Shown here piece by piece: positions 43,573 to 52,449 of a stretch of 64,000 nt of DNA. Numbering within the stretch: position 1 is the first letter of the stretch; the number at the start of each line of letters is the position of its first letter. The notes under the pieces were generated by a model. The model was given only the letters and a program-made list of their open reading frames with translations, was not told the origin of the DNA and made no database searches. The translations under genes and the position numbers were made by a program. The DNA is from Croceitalea dokdonensis DOKDO 023 (GTDB lineage Bacteria; Bacteroidota; Bacteroidia; Flavobacteriales; Flavobacteriaceae), in assembly GCF_001306415.1 (NCBI RefSeq), contig NZ_LDJX01000002.1:682001-746000 (forward strand). The letters are read 5' to 3'.

Positions 43573-45015
43573 TTAAAAATTACAGGTTTCTATTTCCGTT
43601 ACCCTAAGTGTGTTCACCATTCCCTTCTCTTTTATGGGCATGGCTGCCAAACTAATTAACATATCCCCCACATCAAGAAATCCTTTCTTACAGGCTATTT
43701 GGTTTACATCATCTATGGTCTCATCCGTGGAAACGTAGCGATCGTAATAAAAGGCCTTTACCCCCCAAAGTAAGTTTAATTGTGTAAGGATACGTTTGTT
43801 TGATGTGAACACCAAGATATGGGCACTAGGCCTCCAAGCAGAAATTTGAAAAGCCGTGTAACCACTGTTGGTTAGGGTGGATATTGCTTTTGCCTGAATT
43901 TCATTGGCCATTAAAGCGGCATGATAACAAACGGATTTTGTGATATATCTCTTTGTTTTAATGTGGGGTGGTGTTTGCGGTACGTTAATTAAGGTAGAAC
44001 CTTCAACACTACTTAGAATACTGGTCATTTTTTCAATCACCTCTACAGGGTAGTTTCCTACGGATGTTTCACCGGAAAGCATCACGGCATCCGCACCATC
44101 CATCACGGAGTTGGCCACATCATTTACCTCTGCCCTGGTTGGGGTAAGACTGGTAATCATCGTTTCCATCATTTGGGTTGCGATGATTACGGGTATCCTT
44201 GCTTTTTTTGCCCTAAGTACCAGTTGCTTCTGTATCAAGGGAACCTCTTGGGCAGGCACCTCAACACCCAAGTCGCCCCTAGCCACCATTAGTCCATCAC
44301 AATAGGCAACAATCTTATCAATATTCTCTACGGCCTCCGGTTTCTCAATCTTTGCAATGATGGGAATTTTGTGCTCTGAGTGTTCCTTTATCAGGTTTTG
44401 TAGGTCTATTAAGTCTTGGCTAAAACGCACAAAAGACAAGGCAATCCAGTCCACATCCTGACCAATGGCAAAAATGGCATCCTCAATGTCCTTTTCCGTT
44501 AAGGCCGGTAAGGAAATATTGGTATTTGGCAGGTTTACCCCTTTTTTTGACTTTAAGGGCCCTCCTTGTATCACCTTGGCCCTGACTTCGTTCTCCCCAT
44601 TGGTCTCCACAACCTCAAACATTAGCTTTCCATCATCCAATAGAATACGCTCGCCAGCCTTTACATCCCTAGGAAATTGTTCGTAGTTCATGTAAACCCG
44701 TTCTGCGCTACCCTCAAAAGGTTTGCCCGTTGCAAAGGTTATTTCATCACCTGGTGCAACTACCACCTCACCACCCATAACACCAACGCGTAATTTAGGT
44801 CCTTGAAGATCAGCTAGGATGGCGGTGTTTACATCCAACTCATTGTTGAGTTCACGTATTAACCCAATGCGCTCTGCAACATCATCATAACTGGCATGGG
44901 AAAAGTTGATCCTGAATACATCTACCCCGGCCAACATCATTTTTCTTAATACTTCTTTCTTACTTGTGGCCGGCCCTAGGGTGGCTACAATTTTCGTCTT
45001 CTTCTTCGTTGGCAT
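43573..45015 (-). CDS. pyk: pyruvate kinase
   Basis: A 480-residue glycolytic enzyme converting phosphoenolpyruvate and ADP to pyruvate and ATP. MPTKKKTKIVATLGPAT at the N-terminus, VFRINFSHASYDDVAERI, the ADLQGPKLRVG motif, the metal and PEP lysine segment IIAKIEKPEAVENIDKIVAYCDGLMVARGDLGVEVP, and a C-terminal allosteric domain. It is the last gene of the acpP-fabF-rnc-pyk run, one base after the preceding gene. Confidence 0.96.
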   Translation of the reverse strand: MPTKKKTKIVATLGPATSKKEVLRKMMLAGVDVFRINFSHASYDDVAERIGLIRELNNELDVNTAILADLQGPKLRVGVMGGEVVVAPGDEITFATGKPFEGSAERVYMNYEQFPRDVKAGERILLDDGKLMFEVVETNGENEVRAKVIQGGPLKSKKGVNLPNTNISLPALTEKDIEDAIFAIGQDVDWIALSFVRFSQDLIDLQNLIKEHSEHKIPIIAKIEKPEAVENIDKIVAYCDGLMVARGDLGVEVPAQEVPLIQKQLVLRAKKARIPVIIATQMMETMITSLTPTRAEVNDVANSVMDGADAVMLSGETSVGNYPVEVIEKMTSILSSVEGSTLINVPQTPPHIKTKRYITKSVCYHAALMANEIQAKAISTLTNSGYTAFQISAWRPSAHILVFTSNKRILTQLNLLWGVKAFYYDRYVSTDETIDDVNQIACKKGFLDVGDMLISLAAMPIKEKGMVNTLRVTEIETCNF

Positions 45016-45016
45016 A

Positions 45017-45478
45017 TTAGAAAATTAAATTTTTTTTTGACTTTAAACTATTGGCTTCCATCTGCTGTGCGGTAGCTACTTTGTCAATGGAATTTAATGC
45101 GGCTACCAAGGTAGGAAGCACACTTTGGTCTTCCGATTCTATCTTTAAAAAATAATCAAAAAGCTTTCTTTCCTTCACCAGATAATGGGTGCGTTCCCCG
45201 GAAACTTCTGAAAACAGGTCTGTTGGCTGTAATGTCTGTTCCTTTTTGGCAACATTGGCTACCAGCGCATAGTACCTATCGTACAACGTATCATTCCACT
45301 CAAAAATTGGGAAATCCAACCCATTGAACGATAAATCCATTTCCGCCCTTGTTAACCGCAAGCCTGCCGCTTTATTTATATGGTATGCCAAGCTATAACC
45401 CTTGAGATTACAACGAATTGCCACAAGCATGAAATCATGGTCGTAAAGCGATACGGCTATTTTATGCGTTGTTACCAT
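45017..45478 (-). CDS. IPExxxVDY family protein (hypothetical)
   Basis: A 153-residue protein, start ATG at 45478, upstream of pyk on the same strand and with a 1-bp gap. The position and the pattern YHINKAAGLRLTRAEMDLSFNG and HYLVKERKLFDYFLKIESED correspond to the Bacteroidota IPExxxVDY family. The motif itself is degenerate here: LVKERKLFDY instead of IPExxxVDY. Function unknown, with a possible link to the neighbouring RNase III or pyruvate kinase. Confidence 0.75.
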   Translation of the reverse strand: MVTTHKIAVSLYDHDFMLVAIRCNLKGYSLAYHINKAAGLRLTRAEMDLSFNGLDFPIFEWNDTLYDRYYALVANVAKKEQTLQPTDLFSEVSGERTHYLVKERKLFDYFLKIESEDQSVLPTLVAALNSIDKVATAQQMEANSLKSKKNLIF

Positions 45479-45590
45479 CAAATTTTGCGAATTGTAAATA
45501 TAATTGTAATCCCCAAATTAGCCTAGCTAATTACTTGGATTAGCGTTTTTATCCTTCACGAAAACGTTGTAGTTTTTCCTCAACCCTGAT

Positions 45591-46328
45591 TTAAGAGTCT
45601 TCCATGTGGCGTTGCAATGCAAAATAGGCTCGTTTGGAAGCCTTTTCTTCCGCTTTCTTCTTGGACGTTGCCCGTGCCTTTGCCAAGATACGCTCACCAA
45701 TAGTCAGCTTTACCGCAAAGTGTTTTAGGGCATCGTTGCCGGTGTCTTCATAAACATCATAGCAAAAGGTCTTTTTTTGCTTTTGGCACCACTCTATGAC
45801 CAAGCTTTTGTAACTGATTACCTTACCTTCCAACTGTTCAATATCCACGTATGGCTCTATTACTTTTTCATGGATAAATTTTTCGCAATACTTATAACCC
45901 CTATCCAGATAAATGGCACCGACCAAAGCTTCAAAAACATTGCCGTGGATGTTTTCGCCAAAATGGGATTTAGGAATTCTGCTTTCTACATGTTTTAGCA
46001 AATCTAAGTCTTTACCAAGGGCGTTTAGATGCTTTCTGCTTACAATTTTAGAACGCATTTTGGTTAGGTAGCCCTCATCCCCCGCTGGTACCGCTTTGTA
46101 AAGATGCTTTGAGATGATGGTACCCAACATGGCGTCACCCAGGAACTCTAAGCGCTCATAATTCATGGGATTGCCCTCCGTATCCCGCTTATTGACGGAA
46201 CGGTGCAAGAATGCCTTTTTATACACTTTAAGGTCTTTTGGCTTAAACCCCAAAATTGATTTCATTCCCAAAAAAAAATCCCCATCCGATTTCGGATGGG
46301 AATTAAATATTTTAGGAGAGAATTTCAT
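45591..46328 (-). CDS. rnc: ribonuclease III
   Basis: A 245-residue double-strand RNA endonuclease. The signature NYERLEFLGDAMLGTII carries the catalytic residues, EGYLTKMRSKIVSRKHLN and NVFEALVGAIYLDRGYKYCEKFI complete the nuclease domain, and the last 70 residues are a dsRNA-binding domain (KSLVIEWCQKQKKTFCYDVYEDTGNDALKHFAVKLTIGERILAKARATSKKKAEEKAS). The start at 46328 is 12 bp after the fabF stop. A strong hairpin and T run lie inside the first 20 codons (46270-46300). A start at 46265 would avoid it but would drop the N-terminal DGDFFLGMKS segment, which resembles the N-termini of other flavobacterial enzymes, so the longer version is kept. Confidence 0.9.
   Translation of the reverse strand: MKFSPKIFNSHPKSDGDFFLGMKSILGFKPKDLKVYKKAFLHRSVNKRDTEGNPMNYERLEFLGDAMLGTIISKHLYKAVPAGDEGYLTKMRSKIVSRKHLNALGKDLDLLKHVESRIPKSHFGENIHGNVFEALVGAIYLDRGYKYCEKFIHEKVIEPYVDIEQLEGKVISYKSLVIEWCQKQKKTFCYDVYEDTGNDALKHFAVKLTIGERILAKARATSKKKAEEKASKRAYFALQRHMEDS
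46270..46300 (-). terminator. intrinsic-terminator-like hairpin inside the 5' end of rnc
   Basis: A perfect 8-bp GC-rich stem CCCATCCG (46281-46288) and CGGATGGG (46293-46300), loop ATTT, then a run of nine T on the minus strand (plus A at 46270-46278). It lies 41-71 nt past the fabF stop and within the predicted first 20 codons of rnc. Confidence 0.7.
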
Positions 46329-46340
46329 TTACGCCCGTTT

Positions 46341-47591
46341 CTAGTTTATTTTTTTAAAGACTACACAGGCATTATGTCCGCCAAACCCAAAGGTATTACT
46401 CATCGCTACATTGACCTCTCTTGCTTGGGCCTTGTTCAAGGTAAGGTTCAATGACGGATCAATGTTTTCATCTACCGTGGTATGGTTAATAGTTGGCGGA
46501 ACCAGACTGTGCTGCATGGCCAAAATAGAGGCTATGGCCTCTATGGCACCAGCTGCGCCCAATAAATGGCCGGTCATTGATTTTGTTGAATTGATATTGA
46601 TATTGGGGGCGTGGTCCCCAAAAACCTTGGAGATGGCCTTTAATTCCGCAACATCTCCCAGGGGGGTAGACGTTCCATGGGTATTGATCGCATCTACGTC
46701 TTCCGGTTTTAATCCTGCATTTTCCAAGCAGTTTTCCATCACCTTAACCACACCGATGCCTTCCGGGTGTGGTGCCGTCATGTGATAGGCGTCACTGGAG
46801 AGACCGCCACCAACCACTTCTGCATATATCTTTGCGCCCCTGGCCTTTGCATGATCATACTCTTCCAATATCAAGGCTCCCGCACCTTCCCCCAAAACAA
46901 AACCATCTCGGGTGGCATCAAAGGGTCTGGAGGCCGTCTCCGGGCTTTCATTTCTGGTAGACAGTGCGTGCATGGCATTGAACCCACCCATACCTGCTAT
47001 GGTAACCGCTGCCTCACTACCACCGGTAACCACAACGTTACAGTGTCCCAAACGAATATAGTTCAAAGCATCTATCATGGCATTGGCAGAGGATGCACAG
47101 GCAGAAACCGTGGTATAATTGGGACCCATAAAACCATGTTTAATAGAAATATTTCCCGGCGCAATATCGGCGATCATCTTAGGAATAAAGAAAGGGTTAA
47201 AGCGTGGTGTCCCGTCACCAGCGGCAAAGTTCATCACCTCATTTTGAAAAGTTTCCAAACCGCCAATACCTGCTCCCCATACAACGCCTACTTTAAATTT
47301 GTCCACTTTGTCCAAGTCTAGCCCGGAATCTGCAATGGCTTCATCAGAAGATACCAGCGCATACTGTGCAAAACGATCTAATTTTCTTGCTTCTTTCCTA
47401 TCAAAAAAATTAAGGGGGTCAAAATCCTTAAGTTCGCAGGCAAATTTGGTCTTGAACTTATCAGTATCGTAGTATGTAATTGGGGCAGAACCACTTTTAC
47501 CGTTTTTAAGGCCCTCCCAATAGGATTGTAAATTGTTCCCTATAGGTGTTAAAGCGCCTAGACCAGTTACGACAACACGTTTTAATTGCAT
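46341..47591 (-). CDS. fabF: 3-oxoacyl-[ACP] synthase II (KAS II)
   Basis: A 416-residue condensing enzyme of fatty-acid synthesis. The active-site Cys is in TVSACASSANAMIDA, and the two histidines are in NTHGTSTPLGD and KSMTGHLLGAAG. N-terminal RVVVTGLGALTPIG is typical. It extends acyl-ACP with malonyl-ACP. Downstream of acpP, from which it is separated by a terminator. A second hairpin terminator lies after it, within rnc. Confidence 0.96.
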   Translation of the reverse strand: MQLKRVVVTGLGALTPIGNNLQSYWEGLKNGKSGSAPITYYDTDKFKTKFACELKDFDPLNFFDRKEARKLDRFAQYALVSSDEAIADSGLDLDKVDKFKVGVVWGAGIGGLETFQNEVMNFAAGDGTPRFNPFFIPKMIADIAPGNISIKHGFMGPNYTTVSACASSANAMIDALNYIRLGHCNVVVTGGSEAAVTIAGMGGFNAMHALSTRNESPETASRPFDATRDGFVLGEGAGALILEEYDHAKARGAKIYAEVVGGGLSSDAYHMTAPHPEGIGVVKVMENCLENAGLKPEDVDAINTHGTSTPLGDVAELKAISKVFGDHAPNININSTKSMTGHLLGAAGAIEAIASILAMQHSLVPPTINHTTVDENIDPSLNLTLNKAQAREVNVAMSNTFGFGGHNACVVFKKIN

Positions 47592-47715
47592 AGAATTCCT
47601 ATTTTAACCTACTTGCTCAAAAAAAAATTCGAGATTTAATCCTTTACAACACCCAGGTTGTAATCGTCTTAAATACTTTACGGGCATTTGCCAAAGTGGT
47701 TTACCCAATGAATTT

Positions 47716-47757
47716 AAAAAAAATTATCCATGCGGAGCGCTTACCACATGGATAATT
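47716..47757 (-). terminator. intrinsic terminator after acpP
   Basis: Eleven-bp stem AATTATCCATG (47722-47732) / CATGGATAATT (47747-47757) with a 14-nt loop, then eight T on the minus strand. It lies between the acpP stop and fabF, so most acpP transcripts would end here. Confidence 0.75.
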
Positions 47758-47784
47758 AATAATCTTTCCTAAGATAACATAAAA

Positions 47785-48018
47785 TTACTTTGCTTCTTCT
47801 ATATAGCTGATTGCCTGACCTACAGTAGCAATATTTTCTGCTTGGTCATCAGGAATTTGAATATCAAATTCTTTCTCGAACTCCATGATGAGTTCTACAG
47901 TGTCCAGTGAATCTGCACCTAAATCGTTGGTAAAACTGGCTTCAGAAACAACTTCATTTTCATCTACACCTAATTTATCAACGATGATAGCTTTAACTCT
48001 TGATGCAATGTCTGACAT
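47785..48018 (-). CDS. acpP: acyl carrier protein
   Basis: A 77-residue acidic protein that carries growing acyl chains on 4'-phosphopantetheine. Ser37 in [16 protein letters not shown] is the attachment site. Flanked by fabF downstream and by purN divergently. A -7 box TATTTTTG (minus strand, 48057 to 48050) is 32 nt upstream of the start codon. Confidence 0.97.
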   Translation of the reverse strand: MSDIASRVKAIIVDKLGVDENEVVSEASFTNDLGADSLDTVELIMEFEKEFDIQIPDDQAENIATVGQAISYIEEAK

Positions 48019-48175
48019 AATAATATCGGTTTTTAAAATTTAATCTCGGCAAAAATATAAAACTTTGGATTAATTACACTATTTGTCGATAAAATGTGCT
48101 GTAAATAACGGTTTTATCTGTAGAGCCCCTATCTTAGTTGCCGTTGATTAAGGTGTAAAAATTCCTAAGCATCCC

Positions 48176-48748
48176 ATGAAAAAAATTATCATTTTAGCCT
48201 CTGGTTCCGGTTCCAACGCCGAGAATATCATCACCCATTTCAAACATAATCCCAATATTACCATAGCTGCCGTTTTAACCAATAAAAAAACTGCTGGCGT
48301 CCTGGAACGCTGTCAGCGTTTAAAGGTACCTACATTAGTATTTGACAGGGAGGCTTTTTACCATTCAACCTTGGTTCTTGACGTTATTGCCTCACAGGAA
48401 CCGGCACTTATTGTATTGGCCGGCTTTTTGTGGAAAATCCCTCAAAGTTTTATCGATAGGTTTCCAAACCAAATAATTAACATCCACCCAGCGCTATTGC
48501 CCAAATATGGAGGAAAGGGCATGTACGGGCACCATGTGCACAAGGCCGTAAAAGATCATGCAGAAACAGAAACGGGCATTACCATACACTATGTTAATGA
48601 ACACTATGATGAAGGAGCGATCATTAAGCAGGAAAACGTAGCGGTTTTACCATCGGACAGTGTGGATGACATTGCCAAAAAAGTACATCAGCTAGAGCAG
48701 GCACATTTTCCTAAAGTCATTCATAACTTATTGGTTTCCCATGGGTAA
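48176..48748 (+). CDS. purN: phosphoribosylglycinamide formyltransferase
   Basis: A 190-residue enzyme transferring a formyl group to GAR in purine synthesis. N-terminal IIILASGSGSNAENIITHF, VLTNKKTAGVLERCQ, FLWKIPQSFIDRFPNQIINIHPALLPKYGG with the catalytic Asn-His-Asp site, and YDEGAIIKQENVAV. Overlaps the start of the RNase HI gene by 8 bp. First gene of the purN-rnhA-pfkB-purF run. Confidence 0.95.
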   Translation: MKKIIILASGSGSNAENIITHFKHNPNITIAAVLTNKKTAGVLERCQRLKVPTLVFDREAFYHSTLVLDVIASQEPALIVLAGFLWKIPQSFIDRFPNQIINIHPALLPKYGGKGMYGHHVHKAVKDHAETETGITIHYVNEHYDEGAIIKQENVAVLPSDSVDDIAKKVHQLEQAHFPKVIHNLLVSHG

Positions 48749-49376
48749 GAAGCAAAAATTTTATGTGGTTTGGAAAGGTAAACACCCAGGCATTTTTGAA
48801 ACTTGGGATGATTGCAAAGCGCAAATAGAGGGATTTAAAGGAGCGGAGTACAAATCTTTTGCCACATTCAAAGAGGCAAAAAAGGCTTTCAACAGCAATT
48901 ATTTGGAATTTAAGGGCAAAACAAAGGAAAGGCCTACCCTAACACCAGAAGAATTATTGAAAATTGGGGAACCCAATATGCACAGCATTGCCGTTGACGC
49001 AGCCTCAAGTGGCAACCCGGGGGTCATGGAATATCAGGGAGTGGACACCAAAACCAAAAAAAAACTTTTTAAACAAGGCCCCTTTAAAGAAGGTACTAAT
49101 AATATTGGGGAATTTTTGGCGCTGGTTCATGGTCTTGCTTTTTTAAAACAGCACAAAAGCGATCGAATCATTTATTCAGATTCCAGGATTGCCATTGGCT
49201 GGGTACACAAAAAAAAATGTAAGACCAAACTACAGCCAAACGCCAATAACAAGGATGTTTTTGATTTGATCCAAAGAGCGGAGAAGTGGCTAAAATCCAA
49301 CCGTTTTAATACCCCAATCGTTAAGTGGGAGACCAAGGCATGGGGTGAAATTCCAGCGGACTTTGGGAGAAAATAG
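48741..49376 (+). CDS. viroplasmin-RNase HI fusion protein
   Basis: A 211-residue protein with an N-terminal viroplasmin/RNase H1 N-terminal-type domain (FYVVWKGKHPGIFETWDDCKAQIEGFKGAEYKSFATFKEAKKAF) and a C-terminal RNase H domain with the acidic residues in VDAASSGNPG, NIGEFLALVHG and YSDSRIAIGW. It degrades RNA of RNA-DNA hybrids. Between purN and a PfkB kinase, all same strand. Confidence 0.9.
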   Translation: MGKKQKFYVVWKGKHPGIFETWDDCKAQIEGFKGAEYKSFATFKEAKKAFNSNYLEFKGKTKERPTLTPEELLKIGEPNMHSIAVDAASSGNPGVMEYQGVDTKTKKKLFKQGPFKEGTNNIGEFLALVHGLAFLKQHKSDRIIYSDSRIAIGWVHKKKCKTKLQPNANNKDVFDLIQRAEKWLKSNRFNTPIVKWETKAWGEIPADFGRK

Positions 49377-49391
49377 TTGGGTAAATAAAAG

Positions 49392-49399
49392 TATATTTG
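49392..49399 (+). promoter_or_regulatory. -7 box upstream of the PfkB kinase
   Basis: Perfect TATATTTG between the RNase HI stop and the kinase start (16 bp gap to ATG 49415). Confidence 0.45.
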
Positions 49400-49414
49400 C
49401 AGCAAAATTAGGTG

Positions 49415-50341
49415 ATGGGTAAACTTCTTATCGTTGGCACAGTAGCTTTTGACGCTATTGAATCCCCTTTTGGCAAAACGGACAAAATATTGGGCGGTGC
49501 TGGCACCTTTATTGGTTTGGCGGCGTCTAAATTTGAGGTGGACCTTGGTCTGGTTTCTGTGGTAGGTGATGATTTTCCGCAGGCGTACCTAGATATATTG
49601 ACCAATAAAAACATCAATATAGACGGGGTAGAAATCGTTAAGGGCGGAAAAACCTTTTTCTGGAGTGGCAGGTACCACAACGATATGAATACCAGGGACA
49701 CCTTGGTAACCGAGCTAAATACTTTGGCAGACTTTAATCCTAAAGTGCCAGATGCCTATGCAGACGCAGAAATTGTGATGTTGGGTAATTTACATCCTGG
49801 CATTCAACTTAGTGTTATCCATCAAATGAAAAAACGACCAAAGCTCATCATTTTGGACACCATGAACTTTTGGATGGATAACAGCCTGGAAGAATTACTG
49901 ACCGTCATCAAGGAAATTGATGTCATTACCATAAATGATGAAGAGGCGCGGCAGCTCACCAATGAGTATTCCTTGGTAAAAGCTGCTGAAAAAATACACC
50001 GTATGGGGCCTAAATATGTGGTCATCAAAAAAGGGGAGCATGGTGCATTGCTGTTTCATGACAAGCATATTTTCTTTGCCCCTGCACTTCCATTGGAAGA
50101 GGTGTTTGACCCAACCGGTGCGGGGGACACCTTTGCAGGTGGCTTTGCGGGATATTTGGCAGCAACGGCACATATTTCTTTTGAAAATATGAAGAATGCC
50201 GTGATACATGGGTCCAATCTGGCATCGTTCTGTGTAGAAAAGTTTGGGACCGAGCGCATGCAAACGGTTAGCCAACAAGAAATTGAAAAAAGACTGCATC
50301 AATTTAAGACATTGACGCAATTTAATATTGAGTTACCATAA
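49415..50341 (+). CDS. PfkB family sugar/nucleoside kinase
   Basis: A 308-residue kinase with MGKLLIVGTVAFDAIESPFG, GGAGTFIGLAASKF and the C-terminal PfkB signature DPTGAGDTFAGGFAGYLAAT. Substrate unknown. Its place between RNase HI and the PurF-type gene suggests nucleoside or ribose metabolism. A strong terminator follows directly. Confidence 0.85.
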   Translation: MGKLLIVGTVAFDAIESPFGKTDKILGGAGTFIGLAASKFEVDLGLVSVVGDDFPQAYLDILTNKNINIDGVEIVKGGKTFFWSGRYHNDMNTRDTLVTELNTLADFNPKVPDAYADAEIVMLGNLHPGIQLSVIHQMKKRPKLIILDTMNFWMDNSLEELLTVIKEIDVITINDEEARQLTNEYSLVKAAEKIHRMGPKYVVIKKGEHGALLFHDKHIFFAPALPLEEVFDPTGAGDTFAGGFAGYLAATAHISFENMKNAVIHGSNLASFCVEKFGTERMQTVSQQEIEKRLHQFKTLTQFNIELP

Positions 50342-50347
50342 CCTTAC

Positions 50348-50369
50348 GCCCTGTGTTCAGGGCTTTTTT
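50348..50369 (+). terminator. intrinsic terminator after the PfkB kinase
   Basis: Six-bp stem GCCCTG / CAGGGC with a TGTT loop and six T, seven bases past the kinase stop. It lies before the chosen start of the amidotransferase, ruling out an upstream start. Confidence 0.85.
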
Positions 50370-50382
50370 ATTCGTACAAACT

Positions 50383-52281
50383 ATGAGCGATGCCATAAAA
50401 CATGAATGTGGAATCTCATTGATTCGATTATTAAAACCGTTGGAGTATTACAAAGAGAAGTACGGCACCGCATTCTATGGGGTAAACAAAATGTACCTCA
50501 TGATGGAAAAACAACACAATCGCGGTCAGGATGGTGCCGGGTTTGCCAGTATAAAATTGGACATGCAGCCCGGAGAAAGATATATGAGCCGTGTCCGTTC
50601 ATGCCAGCAACAACCCATACAGGATATTTTTAAGCAAATAAATGACCGTATCAATGCTGCCATCGCGGATGCCCCGCAGCTATGGGACGATGTTGCTAGA
50701 CAGAAAAAAGAAATTCCCTACATAGGTGAGCTGCTCCTTGGTCATGTACGTTACGGAACCTTTGGAAAAAACAGTATTGAAAGTGTCCACCCTTTTCTTA
50801 GGCAAAACAACTGGATGCACCGCAACCTTATTGTGGCAGGAAATTTTAATATGACCAATGTAGATGAACTCTTTGGGAATTTGATTGAGCTGGGCCAGCA
50901 TCCCAAGGAAATGGCAGATACCATAACGGTGATGGAAAAGATTGGTCACTTTTTGGATGATGCCGTTGCCAAAATCTACAAACAGATTAAAAAAGAAGGT
51001 TTCAATAAACGCGAGGCCTCACCCATTATAGCAGAACGGCTAAATGTGGCCAAGGTGCTCAGAAAAGCAGCTAAAAATTGGGACGGCGGATATGCCATGG
51101 GCGGACTCTTAGGTCACGGCGATGCTTTTTTATTAAGAGATCCTGCAGGCATTAGGCCCAGTTACTATTACAAGGATGATGAAATTGTAGTGGTGGCATC
51201 AGAACGGCCAGTGATTCAGACCGTATTCAATGTTGCCTATGAAGAGGTTAAGGAACTGGACCCGGGCAAGGCCATTATCATCAAAAAAAATGGCAAAGTT
51301 TCCTTTGAGGAAATACTAAGTCCAACCGAAAGAAAGGCATGTTCTTTTGAACGCATCTATTTTTCCCGTGGCAGTGATAAAGAAATTTACAAAGAGCGCA
51401 AAATGCTGGGGAAACTTGTTTTTCCTGAAATTCTTAGGGCGATAGACAACGACATTGAAAATGCGGTATTCTCCTATATCCCCAACACTGCGGAAACCTC
51501 CTTTCTGGGAATGGTTAGGGAAGCGCAAAATTATTTGAACCGTAAAAAAGAAGACCAGATATTGGCATTGGGGCCTAAGATTACCAAAGAAGAACTTCAC
51601 CGCATCCTAGACGTGAGGCCCAGAATTGAAAAAGTGGCCATTAAAGATGCCAAACTACGGACGTTCATTACACAAGACAATAGTAGGGACGACCTAGTGG
51701 CCCATGTTTATGATATTTCCTACGGTTCTGTTAAACCAGAAGATAACCTTGTCATCATAGATGATAGTATTGTACGGGGAACCACTTTAAAAAAGAGTAT
51801 TTTGAGAATGCTGGATCGCCTCAACCCTAAAAAAATTGTGGTTGTTTCCTCTGCGCCCCAAATTAGATACCCGGATTGTTATGGTATTGATATGGCAAAA
51901 CTAGAAGACTTTGTTGCTTTTAAAGCAGCATTGGCACTACACAAAGAAAGGGGAACGGAAAAAGATATCGAAAAAATTTACAACAAATGTCTGGGCCAAG
52001 TAAAATCCAAGGATAAAGATGTAATCAATTATGTGAAAGAATTCTATGCGCCGTTCACAGCTATTGAAATTTCAAAAAAAATAGGCGAAATCCTAAGTCC
52101 ACCGGATATTGGTGCCGAAGTGGAAATCATATACCAAACCATAGAAAATTTACATATGGCTTGCCCACACAATTTAGGGGACTGGTATTTTACCGGCAAC
52201 TATCCTACCCCAGGTGGGAATAAGGTGGTCAATAGGGCTTTTATTAATTTCTTTGAAGGAAAAAATCAAAGGGCATATTAA
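50383..52281 (+). CDS. amidophosphoribosyltransferase, long PurF form
   Basis: A 632-residue glutamine-dependent transferase making phosphoribosylamine from PRPP in purine synthesis. The N-terminal glutaminase domain begins MSDAIKHECGI, where Cys9 would be the N-terminal nucleophile after removal of a short propeptide, and includes EKQHNRGQDGAGFASIKL. PRPP-binding VIIDDSIVRGTTLKKSILRMLDRL. Longer than E. coli PurF, typical of Bacteroidota. The start at 50383 is chosen because a terminator occupies the region of the upstream alternative (50353). Confidence 0.9.
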   Translation: MSDAIKHECGISLIRLLKPLEYYKEKYGTAFYGVNKMYLMMEKQHNRGQDGAGFASIKLDMQPGERYMSRVRSCQQQPIQDIFKQINDRINAAIADAPQLWDDVARQKKEIPYIGELLLGHVRYGTFGKNSIESVHPFLRQNNWMHRNLIVAGNFNMTNVDELFGNLIELGQHPKEMADTITVMEKIGHFLDDAVAKIYKQIKKEGFNKREASPIIAERLNVAKVLRKAAKNWDGGYAMGGLLGHGDAFLLRDPAGIRPSYYYKDDEIVVVASERPVIQTVFNVAYEEVKELDPGKAIIIKKNGKVSFEEILSPTERKACSFERIYFSRGSDKEIYKERKMLGKLVFPEILRAIDNDIENAVFSYIPNTAETSFLGMVREAQNYLNRKKEDQILALGPKITKEELHRILDVRPRIEKVAIKDAKLRTFITQDNSRDDLVAHVYDISYGSVKPEDNLVIIDDSIVRGTTLKKSILRMLDRLNPKKIVVVSSAPQIRYPDCYGIDMAKLEDFVAFKAALALHKERGTEKDIEKIYNKCLGQVKSKDKDVINYVKEFYAPFTAIEISKKIGEILSPPDIGAEVEIIYQTIENLHMACPHNLGDWYFTGNYPTPGGNKVVNRAFINFFEGKNQRAY

Positions 52282-52375
52282 ACCATAAAACGACAAAATA
52301 TTGCGCTTTATCGATGTTTTTAACACTTAAGCGGTTTTTTAACAAGTTGATGGTTACTCAAACTATATTCGGACC

Positions 52376-52449
52376 ATACCATAGCATAAGTAGGTTAAGT
52401 TCATGGTAAGATTTGGGGCAAAAAAGGTGGAGACTTCTCCACCTTTTTT
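52376..52449 (+). ncRNA. candidate small RNA, copy 1
   Basis: Core 52378-52418 (41 nt), identical to copy 2. It begins ACCATAGCATAAG, runs through AGGTTAAG and ends GATTTGGGG. It is followed by terminator stem AAAAAAGGTGGAG (52420-52432) and CTCCACCTTTTTT (52437-52449), loop ACTT. Promoter: -7-like TATATTCG at 52364-52371 (one base from TAnnTTTG), TTG at 52347. Predicted transcript about 72 nt. Copies and independent hairpins argue for an RNA gene. Confidence 0.8.

Noticed and set aside
46265-46328. Alternative rnc start at 46265 that would place the terminator outside the gene
   Set aside because: The upstream part encodes an N-terminal DGDFFLGMKSILGFKP region that looks like other flavobacterial RNase III N-termini, so the longer start is kept, though the alternative is not excluded.
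47589-47625. Eleven-base match AAGTAGGTTAA between the fabF leader (minus strand) and the sRNA core
   Set aside because: One such match is expected by chance between a 41-nt core and 64 kb on both strands; it is a same-sense match, not complementary, so it does not indicate a target.
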